Shown piece by piece: positions 12,069-23,976 of a stretch of DNA of 64,000 nt; positions within the stretch are counted from its first letter, which is position 1, and each line of letters starts with the position of its first letter. The stretch comes from Pleurotus djamor (lineage: Eukaryota > Basidiomycota > Agaricomycetes > Agaricales > Pleurotaceae). The translations under genes and the position numbers were made by a program. The stretch spans positions 105,266-169,265 of the forward strand of contig JAPEVF010000035.1 of NCBI GenBank assembly GCA_029747585.1. The letters run 5' to 3'. The notes under the pieces were generated by a model. That model saw only the letters and a program-made list of their open reading frames with translations, made no database searches and was not told the DNA's origin.

Positions 12069-12212
12069 TTGTGCGGTCGAAATGGAACTGAAAAGGAATT
12101 GAAGATATATGTGATAGCTTGTTGAGATCGAAGGAGGAAGGGACCAAAATGGGGTAGTTTTAGAAAAGAGTAGAGTGTGGTGATGATTCGTGGTTGAGGT
12201 GGTGGTTATAAA

Positions 12213-14770
12213 GCGAGCTCAATGTTGTGGACCGCGAGGAAGGGGACCAGATGCTCACGTGATCGAGTAGATAGGGGGCCGGAATCAAATTTTACCATCC
12301 AAATGTGGAAGGTAGTGTTGAACCATCGCCACGTGAAGCTGATCATGATCGACAATGATCGACAACGATCGGTGGGTTTGACAACAAGACAAGGGATGTG
12401 CGGCCTGCTCATCACTCATCCAAAGCCAAGGTGCGTAGGTATAAGCCTGATACATATTTGATTGAACACCGAAAGGATCGTAGTACATGAGAATAGTATA
12501 CGAACTATGATTGGCAGGAGCGCCCTCTACCACACTCGAGTTTATGCCTTGGAGCCCGAAGCTAGACATCATGTACCACCACCGAGGAAGGGGGAATCTT
12601 GTCCATGTTCGGCGACGCGTTGCATGGACGGAGAGTCTTCGCGTTGGAATCTGGCAGTAAAGATGAGTACAATGAAGAAAGCAGGGCATCAAGGAGGCAC
12701 GTACCAATGGTCATAGAATAGCTCACAGATGCTCATGCAACCCCAGCCAGGTTTGGTAGCAAACTGCACACTTCGGCGATGTGTTGGGCAGGTATCTAGA
12801 TGTCCAGTGAGTCTTGAGCCATGACGAGTCAGCTCCAATCAGCTTACGGGGTCGGCTTTGGGTGAACGTCTCGCTTGAAGTTCACGTCGCTCAGTCCGTG
12901 TCCTAGGCATGCTTCATGATGTGTTCTGGTGGACGTAGGCGAGTTCGAGGCGCTGTAGGGCGTTCGGTAGATCTCCACGACGGAAGAGACGCGGACTTCT
13001 GGCTAAGAGTTTGACGCGTTCGTGATCTCTTCCTCGTCGACTCTGCTCTAGTTTCCCGGCATCTGTTCCTTCTTCCTACTCAACCTCGACCAGTCCATCA
13101 CAGGGCCCATGCTTCGCTATCAAGTGCGGCGAGCAGCGAACGCCACGGATAACGGTAACTGCCTTCGAGCCGGGCGCACTACGATGATATCCCTCTCGGG
13201 ATAAGAGCCTAATTGGTCGGCATAGTAGTCGATAGCAATGTGGCGCGAATGAGAGTGTTCGTCCCTGGTCGATTGCGTGGAGGACTTGAGCTGTGATATG
13301 AAACTTGGCTTCGGCTTCTGCGTAAGCGATTCAGTTGCTCGACAGAGACTGAAAGATGTCCTGGGCGTATGTCCGATTGCACGTAGGCGAGTCGGATGGG
13401 TCCCGAGGCGTTCAGCAGAACTCCAAGATGGAAGGTGCAGAACATCTTGTTATGTCCTGCACGGGGGCTGTACCCGGCCGTTTGCAGTGGATAGCTGTCT
13501 GACAGGCTATCGAGATCAGTCTGAGAGCAGAACATTTGATGCAACTGGCACTCACTTCGTTCGTATCTACTCTGCTCTAATACCAGCATCTTTCCCTTTC
13601 TTCCACGCAAACCTGACCTCGGATGACGGATTGGATTCTTCAGAGGCTGAAACAAACAGCGCCTCAGTAGCTTTTTCGAGCCTCGATCGCTTGCCCACGA
13701 GAATGGCATCTAATACCTATCAACACCAACGTCAACGACAGCGAGAAATAGTGCCATACCTTCCGTTGATGGGGAAGAGCGCACTGGCTCAGTGTCGTAA
13801 AACGACTCTTCATAGACGGAGCTCGGCGGATTGATCATTGAGTGTCCTGGTCGAAGATAACACTGAGAAAAAATTGAAGAATCAAGGAGGGCAGAGACAA
13901 AGGGCTTACTCAAACCTTGCGAGACTGAGCATGCACATATAGCGGTCTAGCGGCCAGCGCTTCAGCGCTAGCACTCAAGAGCTCAACGTCAAGGTTCAGC
14001 AAGAGTTGCAACAGTATGTCGAGGCGTACAAGAATGCGAGCTGGTCATGATGATGGTGAGGGAACTGAAAAAATCGCTTTGCATCCGGGACTCCAAGGAC
14101 TGGGACCGAAGGACCTTGTTCGTGGGAGAGGTCTCGCGGAAGCGCGACTGGTTCAATCTTCCTGCCGCCAACTCCGATGAGGTGCCGCTTCGACATTCAA
14201 ATCAATCGTCGAGCTCGCAAGGCAACATAGCTCAGAAGTGGCGTCTACTACCCGAAAAGCGTGGCTATTCTGCAACCACAAAGTTGAAACCTCTGGTGGT
14301 TAGCCTTTTCGAATTTCCCTCCTCTAGTTCCCGAATTTACATCAGAGTACCTCGCGTGATCATTTACGACAGCTACTATGCAATAAGCGCACTTGCTTTC
14401 AGAAGGGCTGGATCCATATTCGCTTGGTGGGACGCCGAGGCACGATTCGCTCATACCCTCACGAACTCGAAACCAACGAGCGAGTCGACCATCCCTTATT
14501 TGACAAGATCAACTTAGCCGTATTTCTTCCAAATAAACCTCACTATCGACTTCCCATACACGCTAGACGAGGTCGAGGCTTTTGACGAGGGGTGCTACTT
14601 GCGTCGGTGTTCGGAATCAAATGACGTGTTAATCGACCCAACAGGAACACCCAACATGGACTCGCTCCTTATTCGCGACCCAGGATAATGTCAGTGCCAT
14701 CGAGTACCCCGGTGACGACGAAGCTAGTGTTGAATAGTGTTGCTTACAGTCAAGCGAAGCCCTAAATTTC
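12213..14770. other. Gene-poor stretch with a degenerate internal duplication
   Basis: No supported gene. A GATCGACAA-type short repeat occurs at about 12340-12372. Two anchor pairs recur in the same order: CGTAGGCGAG at about 12946 and 13381, then CTCTGCTCTA at about 13038 and 13567. This suggests an old local duplication. Confidence 0.45.
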
Positions 14771-14779
14771 ATATATAAT
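14771..14779 (+). promoter_or_regulatory. TATA box candidate of secreted-protein copy 2
   Basis: ATATATAAT lies only about 32 bases before the ATG at 14810, which would give a very short leader. Confidence 0.45.
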
Positions 14780-14809
14780 CACACAAGATCCATTCGTTTT
14801 TTCCCAAGC

Positions 14810-17598
14810 ATGCAGAGAATTCTTGGGCTTCTCTTCTCCGTCGGCCTCGTCTTGGGTCAGCCTGCAAATGACTGGAACAAGCCATGCTTCAGCGGGGAAT
14901 GTGCGTACGACATGCACCCATCTACCGGTAATTCAGGCGTATTGCGATTGGTACGTATGATGTCACCTTCTCTCTCCTCTTAAGTCTCATCGATCTTCAA
15001 TGTGCTAGAGTGGGAAGAGTCTCACAGATATCACGCCTGCAGCGGGATGGGTTATTCTTGACTGTGACCCTCACTCCACAGAGCAAGAGATTCGACTCGT
15101 CTGCTCGAGCGCAAATCACGAAGATGTAGGATGTAATCACGTATTCTCCGACGGCGGCGCTGAGCACAAAGTGGTCCGCCTACCTGAAAGCGTAGGTCTC
15201 ACTTCTGTCCCTAGCCAAACTGTTTAATCACACGTCTTTAGTGTACCGAAGCTCCTTTCCTTCGAATCGCCAGTGCTAGGGTTGCAGAGGATCAGTCCAT
15301 CCCTGGCCATGTAGCTGATACGCTAATCAAACGCGATGGAATTCCCCCCGTTGTGCACATTCTTCACGTAGACGGTAATTGGGCTTCTTCCGATGTATCC
15401 AAAGTTGGCGTGGTCAACTTCGAGTTCATTGGTTCAAACAGCCCCCATACCGACGCTGAGAAGTCTGGGTCGAACTCTGGCGCCTCTCAATCACGCTCAG
15501 TAACCTACGAAAAGCGAGAGAGCGACGGATTTTTCGAATGGGCTGGGCATGTTTACGATGCCGTGAAGGAAGCAGTCGTTCCTGCGTACAACACAGTCAA
15601 GGGCATGTTGGTCAGCTCCTACAAGAAATTTATCACGACAATGCGCGGTGAGTACCTCCTCTTCGTGTGTTTCACCCTATCTAATCCATGTCTTTAGACT
15701 TGACTTCCTTTGACTCCAATCCCGAATTTATCAAAAGTGTCAAACTCGACACGGGAGGCGAAATGGTGACTATCTTCCATCTTGAAAAGGAGGCCGTGAA
15801 ATGCAACGTTGGAACTACTTCAACACTTGACGTTTCCGCGGGTGGAAAAATCGACGCTCAAGTGAAATTCGGTCTCATGGCCAATGGCTCTATCATCCCT
15901 CCTCAAGTGAGTCATCATCTATCCATGTATCCCTGCCAAATGGATGTGGCGCTGAGTGGTTGTTCTAGATCGGGAGCTACGCTGTCTATGCCGGTGAGCC
16001 TCGTTTCTATCACACCTGAACGATATTGACGAGTCGATTTGACCACGGCAGTGGTCAATGGGCAAGTAAATGCAAACGTCTCCGTCGATGCAACCGTTAC
16101 TGTACGTAGGATATTCGTGTCGTTGCCGTGTATCTTCTAGCTGACCTAACACCTGCAGGGGAACCTGGCTAGTAAGCGCATCAGGGTGGCTGAAGTCGCC
16201 ATCACTCCGCTACAAATTCCCAAGTCAGTTTGCCTTCCATCACGCCTATAGGTAACGCTTACGTCGTGCCGCACCAAGAATTATTGCGCTCGGTCCTTCC
16301 ATCCGACTTGAAGCGCAAGCAGAGTTGGATCTTTCCCTAGAAGTTTTGATAAACACCAACCTCAAATACGCGATGTGAGCAAACCTTTTAAGCTGTGTCT
16401 TTCGTTTTCGTCGAGCTAATAAAAGTCAAATCTAGACATGACCGTACGTTCTCTTCTCTTCGACGTTTAACGGACCGTCGCTTTATTCAAGTTGCACACA
16501 GTAGAGTTCTGGTATCCGAAGAAAATGACAGAGGCCGAACCAGATGCAAAGAGTGGCTTCAAGTCACTGGATTTCCAGCCCTCGCGTGTGTATCTAATTC
16601 TTCTTTCTCTTCTCGCCTCCACTTCCTGACCAATCTCTCAGCCTTATCCATTGATGCGACGGTTGATATAGAAGCCCAAGCGAATATAACCGCGTACGTC
16701 CTAATCGACTTAATAACCCCTACTATTTATCCATGAACATCTAATTATCTAGGCATTTGATCCCATCCCTTCGTCTCGGTGCGTTGACTTAATGCAGCTT
16801 CGGAGTAAAATACATTTACTGACTATCTTCGGTTTTCAGGTTTGTCAGCCTTGAATGGTGAAGTTGACGGCAGCGGTTTCATTGAAGTCGATGCCTGGGC
16901 GAAACTCGCGTTGCAAGGAAAAGCATCCATCCAGGCTGCTAATCATAAGCGACGACAGCTCTACCCTCCCGGCATAACACGTCCGTCCTACACTGATTTT
17001 CTGGCCCCCTTCCCGGCGGTCCCTACGACTACTGACACTGGGAGTGTTGCGGCTCAATTCTCGGGGTGTCTCGGTGTCCTTGCTGGTGCCGCTGTTCGTG
17101 CTGGGGCATCAGGCAAACTCGGATCGTTGGAGGGTGACACACCGAGATGGGAGATATATCAGTCACCAGAAGTATCCATTTACTCCGTAAGATACCTTCC
17201 CCTTTTCGCCCTTCAGTACTCAGTACTGACACTGAACGTCTGCTTCAAGACGTGCTGGCCACACGCCGACAAGAGGTCTAAAATAGCATCCTCGCCAATC
17301 ACTAGTAGCTCGCTTGAGAGAAGGCTATCTGATGCTTCTGACTTCCGATGTGGCACAGGAAAGCGGAAAAGTCTCCCTAAGACTCAAACTGGGAGTAAAT
17401 CGTGAGCCTTCTTAAGCTCGAGCCGCTTTGACTGCGTCTCTAATCACTTTTCTGCTTTTCAGATTATCCAGCAATGCCAGTCAGCCCACCCAAGGGACGT
17501 TGATTGGTCATGATAAACCGTAAGTCGGGTTTCGCTCCGTTGAAAGCCTTTCTCACATTTACGACGTTAGTTTCGATCCTTTGTCGTTATTCCACTGA
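14810..17598 (+). CDS. Large secreted protein, four-copy family, copy 2
   Basis: Same exon plan as copy 1. The signal peptide is MQRILGLLFSVGLVLGQ, followed by PANDWNKPCFSGECAYD. KR-D-G occurs at 15329-15340. A second KR at 15512-15517 stands directly before the amphipathic segment, which begins with G-F-F-E-W (about 15527-15645). Further on come DVSAGG, LMANGSIIPP, ITPLQIPK, IEVDAWAKLAL, FSGCLGVLAGAAVRAG and T-C-W-P. A late exon repeats K-R and E-R-R. The start is the first ATG before the signal peptide. The last two introns are inferred, putting the stop at 17596-17598; this 3' end is the least certain part. It is tail-to-tail with copy 3. Confidence 0.78.
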
Positions 17599-18190
17599 GT
17601 GAATGTACCCACCTGGGACGGTACTTGATGAGGTTTTATGATCGACATTTTTCGAGTACTCTGAGTACTCGAGTAGAGTACAGCACCTACATTGATCATG
17701 TCCGTTCTACTCAATGTCCGTGCACGGGTGGTCTTAAGGTCATCTTATCTTGGAGGCCGCGCCCTAGGTCTACTTGGTTGACAACGGGCAAACGACAGGA
17801 ATGGGGAATACTTGTGAGAGTCACGAAGGCGATGAGAGAAGCAGAATAAATGAGATCGAAAATGGGAGGCTTTATGGCAGCCCTCATACTCGAGACGCAG
17901 GGCCAGCTTTCATTTCTTGTGTCTTTCAATAATGCACGCCTCTCTTGTAACACAGGCTATACTCTCTTTCAATTCTGGTTTCACTGATTTCAATTGCCTA
18001 GAGGACCATATTGTAAACCTAGCGGGGTTTCTTTCCTCTCCAAGGTCCCTGGATTTGTCTTGGTAGAATATTTCGAACTCGATGGCATCCTTATTCTGAC
18101 GTATCAACGGGTAGCTCTATGGCTCGTACACTAGCCTAGACATCAGATTAACAAGAGGAGTTCGAGTACTTGGTATGAAAGTCTGGACCC
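17599..18190. other. Convergent spacer between copies 2 and 3
   Basis: No gene seen. The sequence holds the 3' ends of two related genes that face each other, and I saw no inverted duplication in the spacer itself. Confidence 0.4.
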
Positions 18191-20816
18191 TCAAGGTCGT
18201 TTCAGTCTGTAGCAGGAAAGGGTTGGGTCAATCGAGAGGCATACGACGATGGACGAAAGAACCACTCACGTGTGGGGATCTGTCTTGGTCGCAGAGAGTT
18301 GCGTCCGCTTTCCTCGACCACATGTCATGGTGCCCGACCTCTTTTCCAGGGGTGTAGTGGGAAGCAAGGAGATTTCTCTCCTAGAGGGTCCATGAGGCCA
18401 ACACATCTGGGAAACAACTTCATCAGCGTCGGAAGCAAGGTCATTACTTGGAACTCACATGGAAAATCGATAGTTCTGGCGTAGTGAAAATCACCCAGGG
18501 GGGCGTTTCACCTTTGATTGGGCCGAGCTTAGCTTCCGCTCCAGCACGAACTGAAGCACCGGCGAAAACACCAAGGCACCCTTTGAAGGTCAAGGTAGCC
18601 GTGTCGGTGGCTTGTAGACCTCTCGCGCCGAGATACGGTGGAACATAACTCAGTTCACGATCTCCGAGCTCGGAACCCAACTCTCGCTTATGCGTAGACG
18701 CGCTTGCGGATGCGTGAGCTTCAAGGGAAAGCCTCGCCCAAGCATCAACTTCGATGAAGCCACTAGCGGAGGCCGCCCCGCCGAATAGGCTCAACCCTAG
18801 ATCGGGAGACTCGTCAACCGCAAGAGTCACGAAAGGAGAGGAATTTGCGCACCTAAATGAAGGGAGGGAATCAAGTGTCTGGGGTAAACGGGTGAGGGGT
18901 AAGCAGATATTGACGCAGATGAACAAGACCGAAAGCGTACGCCGTGATGTTCGCTTGAGCTATGACATCAGCGGTTGCTTCGATTGTGAGGGCTGGAAAA
19001 GAAACAAGGTTGAGCAGAAGTTCGCACTTAGAAGTTGAGGCGACATACGAGATTGCTGGAAGTCAAGTGATTCGTAACCACTCTTCGCCGCGGGGTCTTC
19101 TTCTGTAAGCTTCTTCGGGTGCCAGAATTCCACTGGAGCAAGATTGAGTATAAATGTCGAGAGCGCCGAGGGAGAAGTACGAACATTTGTTACTGAAAAA
19201 GTGAAAAATAAGTAAGCATATTCGAGGGATGTTTGGATGCTTACACTTTATACTTGAGATGGGCATCAACGAAGACATCTAGCCCAACGTCAAGCATAGC
19301 TTCCACTTCCAGTCGAACGAAGGGTCCAAGGGAGATGATCCTGTTCTACAACATTAGACGGGCGATATTAAGACGAATATAGGCTACTGACCCAGGAATT
19401 TGCAGGGGAGTAACATCAACTTGGGCCACCTGCTTACGACCACTCGTTAATTGTCCCTGTGAAAATCAAGTTGAGTCGAATGAAGGATCAAGGAAGGGAA
19501 AGAGTAGGGAAAGTCATACATAGACGCTGGCGACGACTGATAAGTGCACATCAACATCGCCATTAACGACTGAAAAGGCCGAATTAGACGGAGGGAATTG
19601 GAGTGGTGTCAAGCTTACTAGCGTAGACAGCCCAACTACCGATCTAGAATGCAAACGGTACGGTTGAGAACGGTACTAGGGTGATGGGCTGACTTGAGGG
19701 CTTACCTGGGGTGGTATCACCGAGCCGTTTGCCATGAGACCAAAACGCACGTCGGCATCGACCTTTCCTCCAGCAGAGACATCGAGAGTCGCGGCGATCC
19801 CTTTGTTACAATGTACCGACCCGGCTTGGAGATGATAGACAGGGATCATCTGGCCGCCCGTGTCGATATTAATCTTCTTGATCCATTCGGGGTTGATCGA
19901 GAAGGATGTCAATTCTGTGTTGAGAGAATCTTGTTAGGAAGGAATATCACCAGAGATGTAGTGAGGTTTACCCTTGAGCTTCTGTACGGTCGATTGGACG
20001 ACGTGAACAACGGCGTTCACGACTGTCTTCACAGCATGAACGACTGCGTCTTTAACTGCGTTGAACGCATTCTTTATCCAATCGAAGAAGCCATCCTGAC
20101 CACGCTTGGACAGCTTCGCTGATTGCTTGACCAGGAGAGGTGACTGCGCTGAGCTGTAGCGCGTCGCCATCATGGCAGCATCGGGGGTATTCGAGCCGAT
20201 GAAATCGAAATGGACGACTCCAACTTTAGAGACATCGGCGGCGGCCCAGTTAGAATCGACACGGATGGTATGAACGACGGGGTTGTTTCCGTCGCGTTTG
20301 GTGATTCGTTGTTTGGCGTGGGTAGGGATATGCTGGTCGTCCGCGATGGTTGCACTTGCAATGCGGAGAAACGGGGCCTCCGTACACTACAGATGGCAAA
20401 CATGAGGGATATAGCAACAGACAATCGAATAGGGAACGTACGCTCTCAGGAAGGCGAACTACTTTATGTTCGGCACCATTCTCGAAGACATGATGACACC
20501 CGGCTTCTTCGTGGTTCGTACTGGAGCAGACAAGTCGAATTTCCTGCTCTAGGGCGTGGGGATCACAGTCAAGGATGATCCACCCAGCCGCCGGAGTGAT
20601 ATCCGTGATACCGGCACCACTCTGGGGGGCTCAGTTGAGTGCTGGTCAGGGAAGTAGATTCCTAACGCGCACCATACGAAGGACACCGGAGTTTCCCGTG
20701 GATGGGTGCATGTCATAAGCACACTCGCCATCGAAACAGGGCTTGCTCCAGTCGTTGGCAGGTTTCGCCAACGCGAGGCCAACGAAAAGCCAGACGGAAA
20801 CAACCGCCCAATTCAT
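18191..20816 (-). CDS. Large secreted protein, four-copy family, copy 3
   Basis: The ATG is at 20816 (first Met before the signal peptide NWAVVSVWLFVGLALA), followed by KPANDWSKPCFDGECAYD. KR-D-G occurs at about 20294-20299 and a second K-R at about 20102-20107. The latter is followed by G-Q-D-G-F-F-D-W and a long valine/alanine-rich amphipathic segment (about 19975-20098), the longest of the family. Later blocks are NPEWIKK, LDVSAGGKVDADV, LMANGSVIPPQ, GFIEVDAWARL, SYVPPYLGARG, FKGCLGVFAGASVRAG, SIFH and, across an intron, M-C-W-P. A last short exon ends at a TGA at 18191-18193. No frame break was seen. Function unknown; extracellular or cell-wall location is inferred from the signal peptide. 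Confidence 0.78.
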
Positions 20817-22542
20817 TTCTGCGATGACCGACGAGAGCACCTACTGCCACTGAGCGTGAAGCCGTGTGTTCGTCTGGCTTGAATCGAGGGCTTACCTGAG
20901 AGTGCACTATAGAAGAGGAGTCGAAAGACAGGCCATTTTATCACGAATAGGGCGTTCGAAGGGAAGACTACGCCTTTCACGCTTAGCTTCACCTTGCTCA
21001 CAGTAGAGGTTAGGAGACGATTTCCGTGGGTGACAACCTAAACTGAATGAATTGCTGCGAACGAGGACTTAATCAAATTTGACCCAGTACTTACCGTCGT
21101 CCCGTTGGTGTCCTCATAAAGGAACGCGTCATTTGTAAGTGCGACATTGGCTCCAAGCTACATGAGTAGTCCAAATACATAGATGTATTTGAAGCGTCCT
21201 TGGCTCACGACCTGGGAAACCCAGCGTCCAAGGAAGGCTAGCCTACGTGCCAAGGAGGTTCCCGGGACTTAAGAAGGGCGTAGGTCGACCATCGGTGTAG
21301 TTTACTGTATTCTGCGGCGGCAGTATAAGTACGCTTATTCAACCCTGACGCGACAGTGGGACGCAAAATGGGCTAAGTATGTCGGCGGGGGATTGTTCGT
21401 GATATCCTCGAGAACAGAGGGAGTTTGTTCCGCGGGAATATGATTCCTATTACTGCCTGTGTATGAAGAGATAAGAGAGAGGTATGAGGGCGGAGGAATC
21501 AAAGAAGATTGAAAGAGGACAATCACTGAGTGGAGTTGGGTGGAAAACATGGGACAGCGAATGTGGGACGCGTCCGCCCCGGTCACGTGCCAGAAACTCA
21601 GGGGAATCGGTGTGCTCAACTCTGCGTTGATTCTGCGGGCAGATACTACATTTACCGGTAGCGTGAAGGGTCATCGATGAGACGTTTGAGCCGAGGCGTC
21701 CAAGAAACATCTCCCAGCGAACGATTGACCTCTTGATCTTAGGCTTTAGCCCTCATAGGGATTGATAAGATGATATCACAACTTGTAAGAGGGCGATGCT
21801 GTATCTTCTTAGAATAGAGCCGCCTACGAAGCGCGAGTGGTGAAATCTCATGTCGACTCACAAAGTCTGAAACATGAGATGATATACATAACAATCGATT
21901 GGCAGGGTACACGCATCCCAAGTGTCGCACGAACCTTACTTAAAAGAAAAAAGATGTTTAAGAGTAGGAGGTCGATATTCATGTTCATGAAACCTTCAGG
22001 CGATCGAATGTCAAGTATTGTATTAAATCGAGCAAGGGCGTTGTAGGGCCAGGTCCATGTTTGGGGAGCTGATAGGTAGGTGGGAAGCTGACCAAGGTAG
22101 GCTTGAGCAGTAGTCCACGCCCCAGCTCGGAAGTCCCACCGCACTTATGCTGAGAACAAGGCTGGCCAGTAGAGTCATTGATCCAATCGTATTCAGAGTA
22201 GTGTCACTAGAATGTCCTGTTCGGGTTATAGTAGGTCAATACTAGAGGTGGAGCTTGGAGCGTCAAGTTCAAGTACTAAGACTTACCTTAGATGGGTCGC
22301 GGCGAACATCGCGGGGTGCCCGAAAAAGGACATAGGCGACGACGTATATAGAGTAAAGTAAGTGATACCAGGAAGGACAGAGTGCTCCAGCATCCTCAAA
22401 CTTGAGCTCCTTGGTGAGTAGAACGAATTGGCGCTTCCAGACAACCAGATGACGCTGGTAATACAATGAATTAGCCCTTCTTCAGGCTTGCTATACGACC
22501 GTATGCGACGTCTCTCACCTTTTCCATACGACATCACTGATC
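20817..22542. other. Intergenic region
   Basis: A probable 5'-leader intron of copy 3 lies near 20820-20900 (minus). Beyond that I see only short unsupported frames. Confidence 0.4.
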
Positions 22543-23181
22543 ATGGTTCAATTCGCAGAGTTGACCATGCGTCCTGCCTTCATTGTTTTCGCTCTCATCG
22601 CCGTCGTGGTCGCTCGTCCCCTCCAAGCGACAAACGAGTCCGAGCTTGAGACTTTCAATGACCTCAAGCAGTCCGGCGAGTTGGATTCCGTCATCGAAAA
22701 GGCCTTCCAACAATGGATAGCCGAAACCGACGACCTTGACTTCAAAATGCCTTCCGTGCTCAAAACCGCCGGAAAGAAACTTACTACAGCAGGAAAGTCC
22801 ATTGGGAAAGCCGGCAAGTCGGCGGCGAAATCGCTGGCTCCGCATGCAAAGGATATAGGAAAGCATGTGGGCAAGGAGCTCAAGGCGGGTGCGAAGGACC
22901 TGGCTTCCCATGCCATTTCATCGGGCGTTGCGCATATCAAGGGCAAAATTGATCAGAAACTTGCTGGAGGAGAGGCTCCCGCGGACGCTTCGGAAGCGTC
23001 AGCTGATGCTCCTGCCGATGAGCCTACTGAAGCACCCGCAGAGAGACGGGACGTTGACGTATTGGACGAGGCCGTTGAGCAAGCGATTCAAGAATGGCTT
23101 GGTCGGCAGAACGATACATCCATCGCTGCGCTTGTTGAGGGAGGACTGAAGATGAAGGGGAGCCTGAACGAGCTCGACTAG
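22543..23181 (+). CDS. Secreted Lys/Ala-rich helical repeat protein
   Basis: A single-exon frame. Two starts are possible: 22543 (212 residues) or 22567 (204 residues). The second is favoured because it puts the signal peptide MRPAFIVFALIAVVVA at the N-terminus. After an acidic segment (SELETFNDLKQSGELDSVIEKAFQ) comes a strongly basic Gly/Lys/Ala stretch with repeated GK-S/A units (TAGKSIGKAGKSAAKS, then HAKDIGKHVGKELKAGAKDL). This looks like an amphipathic or membrane/DNA-binding helix. An Ala/Pro/Glu-rich linker follows, then E-R-R-D (possible Kex2-like site) and an acidic tail with a second EAVEQAIQEWL unit resembling the first VIEKAFQQWI unit. The family is not recognised. Confidence 0.8.
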   Translation: MVQFAELTMRPAFIVFALIAVVVARPLQATNESELETFNDLKQSGELDSVIEKAFQQWIAETDDLDFKMPSVLKTAGKKLTTAGKSIGKAGKSAAKSLAPHAKDIGKHVGKELKAGAKDLASHAISSGVAHIKGKIDQKLAGGEAPADASEASADAPADEPTEAPAERRDVDVLDEAVEQAIQEWLGRQNDTSIAALVEGGLKMKGSLNELD

Positions 23182-23976
23182 CCGCTTCATCACCTGTAAC
23201 GGAGTCATTAGTTCAATGAAATGGCAGATAATATTCGCTTGGTCATGACTCACACGAACGGAAACTAACTTCATTTCTTCCTGTGTTGTGCTGAGCGGGT
23301 GCGGAGAAGCAACGCAAGGACAAATGCATATGTCGAGATATGAGCTCCCAAAGCGATGACTGGTAGATACTAAGAGGAGAATTTCAGATGCGGTTGCTCT
23401 TTTGAGTATTTCCGATGCACCAGCAGACCTAGTTCACCGAATCCATCCAAAGGACGGGTCAAGCCCGTCAACCTGCTCTGATATACCACCCATACAGCTT
23501 TTCAAAGGTTTCATTCTAGTCGAAAGGACACATATACAGCATGTTTAATTAACTGAGAGCCAGTTGTGGTTACGTTGAAGCCACCAAGTTCTGAATGAAG
23601 TCAATCGTTAGTGGAGTCATTATATAATTTGAGAGCGCATCGGTCAGCCAGAACTCGCACCTTTGTAGTGGGAAGTGAGACACCGCGTTGGAGGGGAGAC
23701 GGTAAATGAAGGGACGCCGTTCGGATGGCGGTAAATGTTTAGGCAAGAGAATGGTGGTCGTGATTTGGTCCACCAAGTGAGTTGGCGCCATAGGCGCTAT
23801 TATGGGGTCAATCTTATCTTATCTCGACATTTTTAAGGAGCTTCTCCTTGTTCTCTCCCGACATTGGTACACATAGTCGGACNAAAAAATGTAGCAAGTA
23901 GTCTATAACTAGGTATACAACTAAATCCCAAGGTATAACGCCTCTCATCGAAAAGAGTACATGTTCACTCCACGTC
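23182..23976. other. Intergenic, one isolated n
   Basis: No gene supported. An n at 23883 precedes an A run. Confidence 0.4.

Noticed and set aside
13277..13834. Plus-strand frame of 185 codons
   Set aside because: No motif, no signal peptide, competing frame of similar length on the other strand, and overlap with the local duplication.
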